Translations under genes and position numbers: made by a program | In this document: piece by piece, positions 7,614-15,217 of the stretch | Numbering within the stretch: the stretch's first letter is position 1 | Layout of the letters: each line of letters opens with the position of its first letter | The notes under the pieces: generated by a model | The model's input: the letters and a program-made list of their open reading frames with translations, nothing else | What the model was told of the DNA's origin: nothing | Database searches by the model: none | Source of the DNA: a virus | IMG/VR virus record: IMGVR_UViG_3300022602_000280 | Location: 1-32,807 of that record | Direction: 5' to 3' (one strand) | Length of the DNA: 32,807 nt

Positions 7614-9363
7614 AAATTTAACTGTGCGGAACTTTATGAGTGTGGGCAACGCTATTCAGATCATCAACTTTGATCGGCGTGATCTTACTCTTGTACTAGG
7701 AGAAAATTTAGACCTTGGTGGTGATGGCAGTCGCAATGGCACAGGTAAGACCACTATTATTAACGCTCTTAGCTATAGCTTGTATGGACAAGCACTCAAT
7801 AACATACGCAAAGATAATCTGGTAAACAAGACTAACGGTAAAAATATGTTGGTCAGTTTAGACTTTGTAGTAGGATCACAACAGTACCGTATTGAGCGTG
7901 GTCGTAAACCTAATGTGCTACGATTTTTTGTCAACAGTCAAGAACAGTCAGCCACAGACAACGCACAAGGCGATTCAAGAGAAACACAAGATGCTATAGA
8001 ATCAATACTGGGCATGAGTCACAACATGTTCAAGCATATATTGGCCTTGAATACTTACACAGAACCATTTTTGAGTTTGAAAGCCAACGATCAACGAATC
8101 ATAATTGAACAGTTATTGGGTATCACTATGCTTAGTGAACGTGCTGATCGTATTAAAGAACTCAATCGCGACACTAAAGATGCAATGACTCAAGAAGAAT
8201 TTCGTGTTCGTGCAATAACCGAAGCTAACCAACGCATAGAAGAACAAATTGAAGCTATTAAACGAAGGCAGTCTTTATGGATCACTAAGCATAGTGAAGA
8301 TCTTAACAGTCTCACTAATGCGCTAAATGCACTAAAAGAAATTGATATTATCGTTGAAATACAGGCGCACAAAGATCACAAACTATGGGATCAAAAACGC
8401 AAAGACATAAATGATCTTGCAAGTGCCATTGGTCGTGTCAAACTTGACCTAGGCAGAGAAGAAAAAACTGTTGCCAAGTTAATAAAAGATATTTCTGCAC
8501 TAGAAAATCACACATGCCATGCATGTGGGCAAGACCTACATGATTCCAAGCATGAAGAAGTATTAGCAAGTAAACAACAAGACCTAGCAACTGCTCAGGC
8601 CAATGCACACACACATGCTGATGAGTTAGCACAACTTGAATCTGCACACAAAGAGTTAGGTACGTTAGGCAAACCGCCTAAGATGTTTTATGACCGAGAA
8701 GCGGATGCTATTCAACATCGTGCTACACTAGAAAATTTACAGAAACAAATTTCAGATAAGTCTGCAGAAGTAGATCCTTACGGTGAGCAGATTGAAGAGA
8801 TGCAAAGACAAGCACTGCAAATTATTGATTATACAATTCTCAATGAACTAACCAGATTACAAGAACATCAGGACTTTTTACTTAAACTACTGACCAGCAA
8901 AGACAGTTTTATTCGTAAAAAAATTATTGAGCAAAATTTAAGTTATCTCAATGCTAGATTAACTCACTATTTAGATAAAATTGGATTACCACACACTGTG
9001 GTATTTCAAAATGATCTTACTGTGAGCATTGAAGAACTGGGTCGTGAATTAGATTTTGATAATTTAAGTCGTGGCGAACGCAACAGATTGATCTTGAGCA
9101 TGAGCTGGGCATTCCGAGATGTATGGGAAAGTTTATATCAACCAATCAATGTGTTATTCATCGACGAGATGATTGATTCAGGACTAGACACACAGGGAGT
9201 AGAAAATGCACTGGCACTACTTAAAAAAATGAGTCGTGAACGACATAAATCAGTCTGGTTGGTTAGTCATAGAGACGAATTAGCTAGTCGGGTTGAAAAT
9301 ATCTTAAAAGTTGTCAAAGAAAACGGGTTTACTTCGTACAGCGCTGATATTGAACTAGCATGA
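7600..9363 (+). CDS. 46: Recombination endonuclease ATPase subunit, gp46 (Rad50/SbcC-like)
   Basis: This 587-residue SMC-type ATPase pairs with gp47. The N-terminal Walker A lies within residues 34-52 (ending NGTGKTT, K50), with a DLGGDGSR insertion typical of phage gp46. A long coiled coil is interrupted by a zinc hook, CHAC (C306, C309). The C-terminal lobe has the ABC signature LSRGERNRLILS (489-500), Walker B INVLFIDE (516-523) and the H-loop WLVSH (H557). The length is close to T4 gp46 (560). The start overlaps the ANL gene by 14 nt and the stop overlaps the next gene (ATGA), so expression is tightly coupled. Confidence 0.95.
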   Translation: MIQIKNLTVRNFMSVGNAIQIINFDRRDLTLVLGENLDLGGDGSRNGTGKTTIINALSYSLYGQALNNIRKDNLVNKTNGKNMLVSLDFVVGSQQYRIERGRKPNVLRFFVNSQEQSATDNAQGDSRETQDAIESILGMSHNMFKHILALNTYTEPFLSLKANDQRIIIEQLLGITMLSERADRIKELNRDTKDAMTQEEFRVRAITEANQRIEEQIEAIKRRQSLWITKHSEDLNSLTNALNALKEIDIIVEIQAHKDHKLWDQKRKDINDLASAIGRVKLDLGREEKTVAKLIKDISALENHTCHACGQDLHDSKHEEVLASKQQDLATAQANAHTHADELAQLESAHKELGTLGKPPKMFYDREADAIQHRATLENLQKQISDKSAEVDPYGEQIEEMQRQALQIIDYTILNELTRLQEHQDFLLKLLTSKDSFIRKKIIEQNLSYLNARLTHYLDKIGLPHTVVFQNDLTVSIEELGRELDFDNLSRGERNRLILSMSWAFRDVWESLYQPINVLFIDEMIDSGLDTQGVENALALLKKMSRERHKSVWLVSHRDELASRVENILKVVKENGFTSYSADIELA

Positions 9364-9962
9364 AAATAATAATTACTGGTGCTAACAGTGGTATTGGCCA
9401 AGGACTAGTTCACAAACTACAACACCATTGTGTAGTTGCGTTGACCAGGCAACTACTAGACTTATCAAACATATCTGAGGTATATGCATATAATTTAGAT
9501 GCTGCTGACATGTTAATTAATTGTGCAGCTACCGACATAGGCGGAAAAATTGATTTTGTAAATCATGAAACTCAGTGTATAATTGATATTATTAACACAA
9601 ATTTTTTAGCACCAATTTTACTAACAAAAAAATTATTGGCCAATAATAAAAAATGCAAAATAGTAAATATAACAAGTACCAACAACAATCGTTATTGGCC
9701 TAATGATTTAGCATATAGTTTAAGTAAACAATCACTGGCTAACTTTGGCAATATGTTGCAAATTGAATATCCCGACATATCTTATTTAGAAATAAGATTA
9801 GGATTGACAAAAACAAAATTCAATGACAATAGATATCGTCTGAGCCCAGAAAGATTTTCTGACGTTTATCAAAATTCTTATCTTGATATAGACACAGTCG
9901 TTGAAAAAATTATATCAGTATTATTTGATTCTTCAGTGAAATTTATAGAAATATCCCCATGA
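9360..9962 (+). CDS. Short-chain dehydrogenase/reductase (SDR)
   Basis: This 200-residue Rossmann-fold NAD(P)-dependent oxidoreductase has the classical SDR signatures in order: TGANSGIG (6-13) for the cofactor, NCAA (54-57), an Asn near 81, Ser106 in NITST, and YSLSK (Y119, K123) as the catalytic Tyr-Lys. It is shorter than most SDRs (about 250 residues); the loss falls between the cofactor motif and NCAA and at the C-terminus. It overlaps gp46 upstream (ATGA at 9360) and the radical-SAM gene downstream (ATGA at 9959). It is AT-rich like the ANL gene. Substrate unknown; acting in one pathway with the ANL and radical-SAM enzymes is inference from context. Confidence 0.85.
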   Translation: MKIIITGANSGIGQGLVHKLQHHCVVALTRQLLDLSNISEVYAYNLDAADMLINCAATDIGGKIDFVNHETQCIIDIINTNFLAPILLTKKLLANNKKCKIVNITSTNNNRYWPNDLAYSLSKQSLANFGNMLQIEYPDISYLEIRLGLTKTKFNDNRYRLSPERFSDVYQNSYLDIDTVVEKIISVLFDSSVKFIEISP

Positions 9963-11056
9963 CTTATCCTTGGCAACTTTATCATTGGCATTTTGAAGTT
10001 AGTGGCAAATGCACATTAAAATGTCCACGTTGCCCACGCAATGATACCAAGGCTGTACCTTGGATGAATCAAGAATTGGATTTAGAATTTTTTAAACGTA
10101 CTCTTAGTCCGGAGTTGTTAAAAACACAGGTTAAAAGAATAACAATGTGTGGCGATATAGGTGATCCTATCTATGCCAGTGAATACATTGATATTGTTGC
10201 ATATATTAAAAATATCAATCCTACAATACACATTTACACTATCACCAATGGCAGTTATCGTAAAGAATCCTGGTGGAAAGATTTTGCAAAAGTATCAAAT
10301 GAGAATGATACCGTTAACTTCAGTGTAGACGGCTACAATAATGCTAGCAATAATTTGTACCGTGTAGGCAGTAACTGGGATTCAATTATGACAGGCATGA
10401 AAATCATGTGTCAAGAAAGTGCAGCGCATGTGTACTGGGCAGCTATTTTGTTTGCTTTTAACCAAGATTATCTTGACAAAATAAAACAACAGGCTACAGA
10501 AATTGGCTGTGATGGTGTACAACTTACATACAGTACAAAATTTGGCAGCAAGTACGGAGCCGCATACGGCGGCTCAGAAGATACGCTGGAGCCAAGATCT
10601 GAATTTATCAGTAGTACTCATAGATATGAACGATCATTTATACCAATTACCAACCGGCAACAATCAAATCAACAGTATTTAAATCACAACCAAAATCAAT
10701 ACATCAAAATCAAACAACAATACAACAAATTTATAACTCCTATGTGCTCTATTGGAAATCGTGGGTTATATGTAAGTGCTGACGGTGTACTGCATCCATG
10801 CAGCTGGGTTAGTTACCCTTATACATCAATTGGCACTGAAAGAAAAACCATCGAGTTTCAGAATAGCTTTCATCAGATGTATCGAGATCAATTAAATTTA
10901 AAAAAATATTCTCTAGATCAAGTTTTAGATAATCCAATTTGGGATAAACTTTTCTCCACATTTAATAATCCAGCAAAGGCCTGGGTTGAGTGCGAGCAAA
11001 AATGTAATTGCGATCTAGTAGACAAAAACTATGCAGTAGGCTACCTAACAAACTAA
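9959..11056 (+). CDS. Radical SAM protein with SPASM-like C-terminal cysteines
   Basis: This 365-residue protein has the CxxxCxxC motif at C18-C22-C25 (GKCTLKCPRCPR), which binds the 4Fe-4S cluster that cleaves S-adenosylmethionine. It is followed by TMCGDIGDP (62-70), in the place of the usual GGEP strand, and ITNGS (95-99). The C-terminal part has C263, then GLYVSADGVLHPCSW with C281, then C345, C349 and C351 near the end, the layout of a SPASM/twitch auxiliary-cluster domain. Relatives modify peptides, sugars or other small molecules. A Q/N-rich insert occupies about 233-256. It overlaps the SDR stop. Fold assignment is secure; substrate is not known. Confidence 0.88.
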   Translation: MTYPWQLYHWHFEVSGKCTLKCPRCPRNDTKAVPWMNQELDLEFFKRTLSPELLKTQVKRITMCGDIGDPIYASEYIDIVAYIKNINPTIHIYTITNGSYRKESWWKDFAKVSNENDTVNFSVDGYNNASNNLYRVGSNWDSIMTGMKIMCQESAAHVYWAAILFAFNQDYLDKIKQQATEIGCDGVQLTYSTKFGSKYGAAYGGSEDTLEPRSEFISSTHRYERSFIPITNRQQSNQQYLNHNQNQYIKIKQQYNKFITPMCSIGNRGLYVSADGVLHPCSWVSYPYTSIGTERKTIEFQNSFHQMYRDQLNLKKYSLDQVLDNPIWDKLFSTFNNPAKAWVECEQKCNCDLVDKNYAVGYLTN

Positions 11057-11088
11057 GTAAGCAGCAAAGACATTTTATTGAATCAAAC

Positions 11089-11529
11089 ATGACATGGTAT
11101 TATCAAGACACCCCAGTTACGGTATTACCCGATGATTGTGTAGGATTTGTTTACCTAATTACAAACAATCTAACTAATCGTAAATATATAGGCAAAAAAT
11201 TAGCAAAATTTAGTAAGACAACATACAAAACAGTTAAACAAAAAAACGGAATTAAAAAGCGAAAAAAGATACGCAACAAGATTGACAGTGACTGGCAGGA
11301 ATATTATGGATCTAGTCCAGAATTAACTGCAGATATAATCAAACTAGGCAAAGAAAATTTTCGGCGAGAAATTCTTTTTTACTGTCAAAGTAAATCAGAA
11401 TGCAGCTATATTGAAGCAAGAGAACAATTTTTAAGAAAAGTATTAGAATCCGCAGATTATTATAATGGCCATATACAAGTTCGTGTACACGGCAGTCATA
11501 TTATAAAATTACAAAAAATTAAGTCATGA
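11089..11529 (+). CDS. GIY-YIG endonuclease-like protein
   Basis: From ATG at 11089 this gives 146 residues. The frame is open back to 11008, but that start would lie inside the radical-SAM gene and add 27 basic residues with no family match. The GIY-YIG core is visible as GFVYLIT (19-25) and KYIGKK (32-37). A lysine/arginine-rich strand follows, then DWQEYYGSSPELTADI and FRREILFYC, and a YIEAREQF helix whose Glu is the likely metal ligand. No separate DNA-binding module follows the core, so it may be a stand-alone phage nuclease rather than a full homing endonuclease. There is no split host gene beside it that would mark a homing site. Confidence 0.72.
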   Translation: MTWYYQDTPVTVLPDDCVGFVYLITNNLTNRKYIGKKLAKFSKTTYKTVKQKNGIKKRKKIRNKIDSDWQEYYGSSPELTADIIKLGKENFRREILFYCQSKSECSYIEAREQFLRKVLESADYYNGHIQVRVHGSHIIKLQKIKS

Positions 11530-12515
11530 CGACAATTGTTGCTGTTCTCACTGATCCTGGAAAAGGTGGAAATTTTTTAACTTGGTCTTTGCATTATTTG
11601 GCTGGACATACACATTATTTTAATACAAACACAAACAACTGGAACAAATTAACTAACAATCCATTGACTGATGTAAATGCTCATAATTTTCAAGCCAATC
11701 AAATAAATGAATATAAAAATTTAAACTCCGTACTAACAAAGTTATTAAAATGTAAAACAGATGATTTTCATACTATATACATGCACAATCTTAAAGAATC
11801 TGTTTACTCTAATGAATTTTTAGATACAAAAAAATCTGTAACTGATATTTTATTAGTAACTGATAAAATTGTTGTACTATCTAATCAATCAAAAAATTCA
11901 TTGTATGAAAAATCATTTCACACAAGATCAGCAAGGCATTCTTTTGTAGATTCTACTATTCAAAAAATATCAAGCCAAGATCAACTTGAAGATTTTGTAA
12001 ATTATTTTTTCAATGATAGTATTAACAAATGGAAAGAACTAAACCTGACAAACATATGGGATCAACGAGAATTTTTAGCACTTAATTTACGCCATAACAC
12101 TGTATCAATTGCACCTTCTATTGATCTTTCTATTAATCACTATAGTATTGATTGTATGGAATTATTTAATCTTGGTGACAAACTCATGCAAGATTTGTTT
12201 GATTATTTAAAAATTACAATTGACAATAAAAGAATTGCATCTTGGAATACTATCTATTCAAATTGGAGAAAAATACATTATAACAGATTGAATTTTTTAT
12301 GGTGTTTTGATAAAATAATTGATTACATTTTAAATAACTATTATATGGATTTATCTAGATTTAATCTAGATATAATACAAGAAGCATTTATACAACACGA
12401 ACTAATATACAAGCATAATTTAAATTTAAAAACTTTTCAACTTGAAAAATTTACAGATACTCAACAACTTCATAGTCTCTTAGAACCCAACATACATCCT
12501 TTAGGCATTTACTAA
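11526..12515 (+). CDS. P-loop sulfotransferase-like protein
   Basis: This 329-residue protein starts with a strand and a glycine-rich loop, DPGKGGNFLTWSLHYLAGH, which resembles the PAPS-binding 5'-phosphosulfate loop of sulfotransferases. A second strand near 130 (DKIVVLSNQSKNS) could be the 3'-phosphate-binding element. Near the C-terminus, YSIDCMELFNLGDKLMQDLF followed by DYLKI and IASWNTIY matches the usual late helix of the fold. It is the last gene of the plus-strand operon, overlaps the nuclease stop (ATGA at 11526) and is very AT-rich. It may sulfate or otherwise modify a surface glycan or a small molecule. Fold by motif only; activity unproven. Confidence 0.5.
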   Translation: MTTIVAVLTDPGKGGNFLTWSLHYLAGHTHYFNTNTNNWNKLTNNPLTDVNAHNFQANQINEYKNLNSVLTKLLKCKTDDFHTIYMHNLKESVYSNEFLDTKKSVTDILLVTDKIVVLSNQSKNSLYEKSFHTRSARHSFVDSTIQKISSQDQLEDFVNYFFNDSINKWKELNLTNIWDQREFLALNLRHNTVSIAPSIDLSINHYSIDCMELFNLGDKLMQDLFDYLKITIDNKRIASWNTIYSNWRKIHYNRLNFLWCFDKIIDYILNNYYMDLSRFNLDIIQEAFIQHELIYKHNLNLKTFQLEKFTDTQQLHSLLEPNIHPLGIY

Positions 12516-12535
12516 CAAACATCAAAAGACTCTGT

Positions 12536-12828
12536 GGCAAGCATTATGGCTTGCCCCCATTGAGGAACGGTGAAATACCCGGTCCAGACTTGGGCGTCGC
12601 AGGCAATTGCTAACTACAGGCAACAAATGGTTCGGGCTCTGATGAAAAAGATACAACCCGTGCTCATAGGACTTGGATTTATTGTTGGGTCACTAGGGTT
12701 CCGTTGATATGTGAAGCTTGAGTAGGGGGTACCGGTCAACCGCCTCCGTGTGTGCAAACACAATCTCATTACAATAGATGACTGCTGTCACTCAGATGAT
12801 GCTTTCTTTTCACCGTGCATACGGTGAA
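12536..12828 (+). ncRNA. Candidate structured non-coding RNA
   Basis: The 403-nt gap 12516-12918 has no gene-like frame and is clearly GC-richer than its AT-rich neighbours. Several hairpins can be drawn: GGCAAGC/GCTTGCC (12536-12555); CGGG/CCCG (12634-12660); GGGGG with CCTCC and an inner CGG-TCAA-CCG (12725-12747); TGTGT-GCAA-ACACA (12749-12762) with a GNRA tetraloop; TGAC/GTCA (12779-12790); and an 8-bp perfect stem TTCACCGT-GCAT-ACGGTGAA (12809-12828). GCTTGAG at 12715-12721 could pair with CTCAAGC at 12886-12892. The GCAA loop and a G-U pair in the 12725 hairpin favour the plus strand. Against that, a weak minus-strand promoter (TTGACT 12867-12862, 17-nt spacer, GATTAT 12844-12839) points into the element. 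I recognise no known class; ends are approximate. Confidence 0.45.
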
Positions 12829-12869
12829 TTGTGACCACATAATCTAGATGATACTAAAACAAGTCAATT

Positions 12870-12902
12870 AAAAAAAAATGTCTGAGCTCAAGCGAAAGAC
12901 AT
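12870..12902 (-). terminator. Rho-independent terminator of the minus-strand gp26 operon
   Basis: Read on the minus strand, ATGTCT pairs with AGACAT around a 13-nt loop and is followed by a run of nine T. It lies 17 nt after the stop of the last gene of the minus-strand operon. A second perfect hairpin, AGATCTC-TAA-GAGATCT (12903-12919), sits between the stop and the terminator. Confidence 0.7.
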
Positions 12903-12918
12903 AGATCTCTAAGAGATC

Positions 12919-13704
12919 TCAAACGAGTTGAGTAGTTAATGCTTTAGAAAATAATTCAAAATATAAATTATTTGATTTAATACCAGGATGTAAATCATCA
13001 GGATTGGTATCAATTTTTAGTGATGCCATTGAGTTATATAAATTTAACCAACAAGATTGATTGATACTTCCTGCATCATTTAACTTATTGTGCAATTTTT
13101 CATATAGTTGACAAACTTCTTTGCTATTTCTAGTATCTGCATCCAAAATCATTTGAGTATATTTTGTATATTGATTTGGTTCTAGATTGTTTTTCTTTGT
13201 AAAAAAATCTTCGTCCCAAGGACAAAGGCCATTTATGAAAAACGCCTTGGCTCCTATTAAATTTGCTAATTTTACTATTGAATTTGTGTATTCAACAATG
13301 TTTAAAATTTCTGGAAGAGGATGAGCTAGTGTTAAAAATCTATCACGTATTGAATTTAGATATGTTTTGCTGTAATTTAATAAATGAAGATTATGATCAA
13401 GGCATTCAACATTTGGAATAAAAAATTGTTTAGTGGCATACAATTCAAATCCTAATTCTAGTTCGTGTCTATTTAAACTGGTCCATTGTACTATAATATA
13501 CTCAACTGGATAAGATACCAGTGCTTTTATGGTATCTTGAAAAATTCCTGCATTTGATCTACCAGCTGCACCTACATTAAGTTTGATAGTGTTTGAAAAA
13601 AAATTATTGTATATTTGATTTACCCACAATGATGGCTCGTTTTTAGTTAATTCAAATCCTTCACCTTGGGTCAACGAACACCCGGAAAAAACAGTGTATT
13701 TCAT
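12919..13704 (-). CDS. SGNH-hydrolase-like protein
   Basis: This 261-residue protein has the SGNH/GDSL-type block order. Block I is FSGCSLTQGEGF with S10 as the likely nucleophile. Block II is NVGAAGRSNAG with a Gly and N51. Block III is IVQWTSLNRHE. Near the C-terminus, DDLHPG supplies the D-x-x-H pair (D236, H239). The family contains esterases and acetyl-hydrolases, often acting on acylated sugars. The gene is AT-rich, ends the gp26 operon and overlaps the previous gene by 4 nt (ATGA-type). A role in removing surface acyl groups is possible but inferred. It could also be an inactive structural relative. Confidence 0.68.
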   Translation of the reverse strand: MKYTVFSGCSLTQGEGFELTKNEPSLWVNQIYNNFFSNTIKLNVGAAGRSNAGIFQDTIKALVSYPVEYIIVQWTSLNRHELELGFELYATKQFFIPNVECLDHNLHLLNYSKTYLNSIRDRFLTLAHPLPEILNIVEYTNSIVKLANLIGAKAFFINGLCPWDEDFFTKKNNLEPNQYTKYTQMILDADTRNSKEVCQLYEKLHNKLNDAGSINQSCWLNLYNSMASLKIDTNPDDLHPGIKSNNLYFELFSKALTTQLV

Positions 13705-14036
13705 AAATTTTGGTCAGGCCAATCTCTAAATAAGGCATGCTGTATATTGCCGCTGACAAATTGATTAAATGATTTGTGTTTCTCTTCAAGGTCGCCTTTG
13801 AGTGGTGCTACTCTTTTAAACGCAGAATCCATTTGACCCATATCCTTAAATTCCATGATAATCATCCATTCAGGCATATCAGCAATGCTACGAAATCCCA
13901 TTTTACAACGAGTTATTCTGTAGTTTTCCATTCGGCCTTCCGAAATTAAATGATCAAAAAAACTTTTCATTCCGTTGACCCATTCAACATCAGTAATATC
14001 ACCTTCTTTGTCTGCCCAAATTGTATATAAATCCAT
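13701..14036 (-). CDS. Small DUF6614-like protein
   Basis: This 111-residue protein has a beta-alpha-beta pattern typical of ferredoxin-like or dimeric alpha/beta-barrel folds: an N-terminal LYTIWADKEG strand, a helix ending in FFDHLISEGRM, a YRITRCKMGF strand, a WMIIMEFKDM strand, then MDSAFKRVAPLKG and a closing helix with ALFRDWPD. The overall pattern matches my recollection of DUF6614, a small family of marine bacteria; I could not verify it. It sits 3 nt from its neighbours in the minus-strand operon. Function unknown. Confidence 0.6.
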   Translation of the reverse strand: MDLYTIWADKEGDITDVEWVNGMKSFFDHLISEGRMENYRITRCKMGFRSIADMPEWMIIMEFKDMGQMDSAFKRVAPLKGDLEEKHKSFNQFVSGNIQHALFRDWPDQNL

Positions 14037-14038
14037 GG

Positions 14039-14482
14039 TTACTCCAGTGGTCCTAGTATTTCAAATCCATCAAGTTCAGATTTGTACAGATGTGCTTGCT
14101 CAAGGTACAAGTATTTGAATCCTCGCTCCTTGTATATTGCACACTCTGTTTTCATAGTTTCAATTCCTAAACGTAGTCTAGGTTGATGATATGTCCATGC
14201 AAATTGATCGCATAGTGCATTGTGTTGATCAAAGCGTCGAATTAGGCTCCACGCCACAAGTTTATTATTATCGTAGTATCCAATGACATCAGCCATTGGG
14301 TCTTGATATCTACTGTGAAACATGGGCATGACACTGGCAAAGTGTTTGTAGATACTGTATGTTCTATAGATATCATCTAGCTTGTTTAGTGTTGCTTTGT
14401 CACGATCTGTAATATATTTCCATGCTACACTAGGAGAGTATTCAGTTTTGGCAAGATTAATTCTAGCAAATTGATATGTCAT
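14039..14482 (-). CDS. GNAT-like hypothetical protein
   Basis: I prefer ATG at 14482 (147 residues, MTYQFARINL), because it overlaps the stop of the upstream gene in the ATGA manner; a longer in-frame start at 14536 would run 54 nt into that gene. The central strand pair DVIGYYDNNKLVAWSLIRRF, the later GIETMKTECAIYKERGFKYL helix and a YLYLEQ strand suggest an acetyltransferase-like (GNAT) fold, though the acetyl-CoA loop is not obvious. It ends FEILGPLE. Function not established. Confidence 0.62.
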   Translation of the reverse strand: MTYQFARINLAKTEYSPSVAWKYITDRDKATLNKLDDIYRTYSIYKHFASVMPMFHSRYQDPMADVIGYYDNNKLVAWSLIRRFDQHNALCDQFAWTYHQPRLRLGIETMKTECAIYKERGFKYLYLEQAHLYKSELDGFEILGPLE

Positions 14483-14985
14483 AGTCCAGGATCCTGCCGA
14501 TGTTTGAACAATGATTTCAAGTATTCTTTGGGCCATGAGTCATAAAAGCCTTTGGCGGCTATTTGTTTGGCTCGGGCATCAAGATCACTCAGGCTCTGTA
14601 CCAAGGCAAGTGCATAAGTTCCTTGATTCATTGTTACACCGTTGACTATCTCTGGATCTGTAGGATGATCCTCCAAGGCCAACATGTCTCGGCGTAATAA
14701 ACATTCTTCGTTGGCCTGTGAGATACTGGCACTAAACAATTCATAAGTCCATTCTGCAGGATCATATGCATACACTATAACTTCGTACTGGCCCATGCCC
14801 CACTTGCTGCGATTTCGTAAATCATAATAGGGATCCTGGCCTGTAAAAATTCCCACTGTGTTTTTTAATCTTGCACTGCGAGCATACGGACAAGGCGGCC
14901 AGCCTCCTAGTGCTGGATGCGGACGCTCTACAAAGTTCTCACTCCAGGACAAAATATCTCTACGTACTTGTTCTTGATCTAACAT
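14479..14985 (-). CDS. Hypothetical protein with WPPCPYAR motif
   Basis: This 168-residue soluble protein is unrecognised in function. Its N-terminal region has the distinctive ALGGWPPCPYARSARL segment at about residues 25-40, which resembles the CP-[FY]-A signature of small uncharacterised bacterial proteins. The rest is mixed alpha/beta with a long acidic middle helix (ISQANEECLLRRDMLALED). The start follows the frameshift-ORF stop by 1 nt and the stop overlaps the next gene, so translation is coupled. Host-like gene content inside a tail-chaperone operon suggests acquired cargo. Confidence 0.6.
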   Translation of the reverse strand: MLDQEQVRRDILSWSENFVERPHPALGGWPPCPYARSARLKNTVGIFTGQDPYYDLRNRSKWGMGQYEVIVYAYDPAEWTYELFSASISQANEECLLRRDMLALEDHPTDPEIVNGVTMNQGTYALALVQSLSDLDARAKQIAAKGFYDSWPKEYLKSLFKHRQDPGL

Positions 14986-14986
14986 G

Positions 14987-15217
14987 TTAAAAAAATGGAA
15001 GTCCTGATTTTTTGGTAGTTTCCATGTTGTCTTTGATTATCTGCCCAATCATTTCTTTTTCACTGACACTGAGTTGCAGAGCTTGCTCGTAGCTGATACC
15101 GCCTCGCATGTACCAAGCCATTTGCAACGCCTCCCGCCGGATATTTTTTATATCTTTGTCCATCTGATCTACAATTTTACCAATTGTGTCAGCGTCCGAG
15201 ACTAGGAGGCGGGTACG
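14987..15217 (-). CDS. Minus-one frame extension of gp26 (tail-assembly chaperone-like)
   Basis: This 76-codon frame is open from the end of gp26 to TAA at 14989-14987. It reads RTRLLVSDADTIGKIV at its start, then IRREALQMAWYMRGGISY, SVSEKEMIGQIIKDN and TTKKSGLPFF at the end. It has no good start of its own: the first ATG is at 15163, with no Shine-Dalgarno, and would drop 18 residues. It is in the -1 frame relative to gp26 and joins it exactly at a T-TTT-TTC slippery heptamer, giving a 351-residue fusion. The protein looks real (helical, charged, conserved-looking ending) and probably contacts the tape measure or baseplate hub. An unmarked independent start remains possible. Confidence 0.68.
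   Translation of the reverse strand, partial: RTRLLVSDADTIGKIVDQMDKDIKNIRREALQMAWYMRGGISYEQALQLSVSEKEMIGQIIKDNMETTKKSGLPFF

Noticed and set aside
11008-11088. Longer start for the GIY-YIG protein
   Set aside because: It lies inside the radical-SAM gene and adds 27 basic residues without family similarity; ATG 11089 begins just before the nuclease core.
12563-12597. Cobalamin-type riboswitch (GGAACGGTGAAATACC resembles the core)
   Set aside because: The rest of the B12 box and its flanking helices are missing, and no gene lies downstream on that strand to regulate.
12516-12918. tmRNA, RNase P RNA, group I or II intron, or hammerhead ribozyme in the gap
   Set aside because: No tmRNA ends, RNase P core, P7/S-type intron core or domain V was found; the CTGATGA at 12639 lacks the stem II and GAAA arrangement of a hammerhead.
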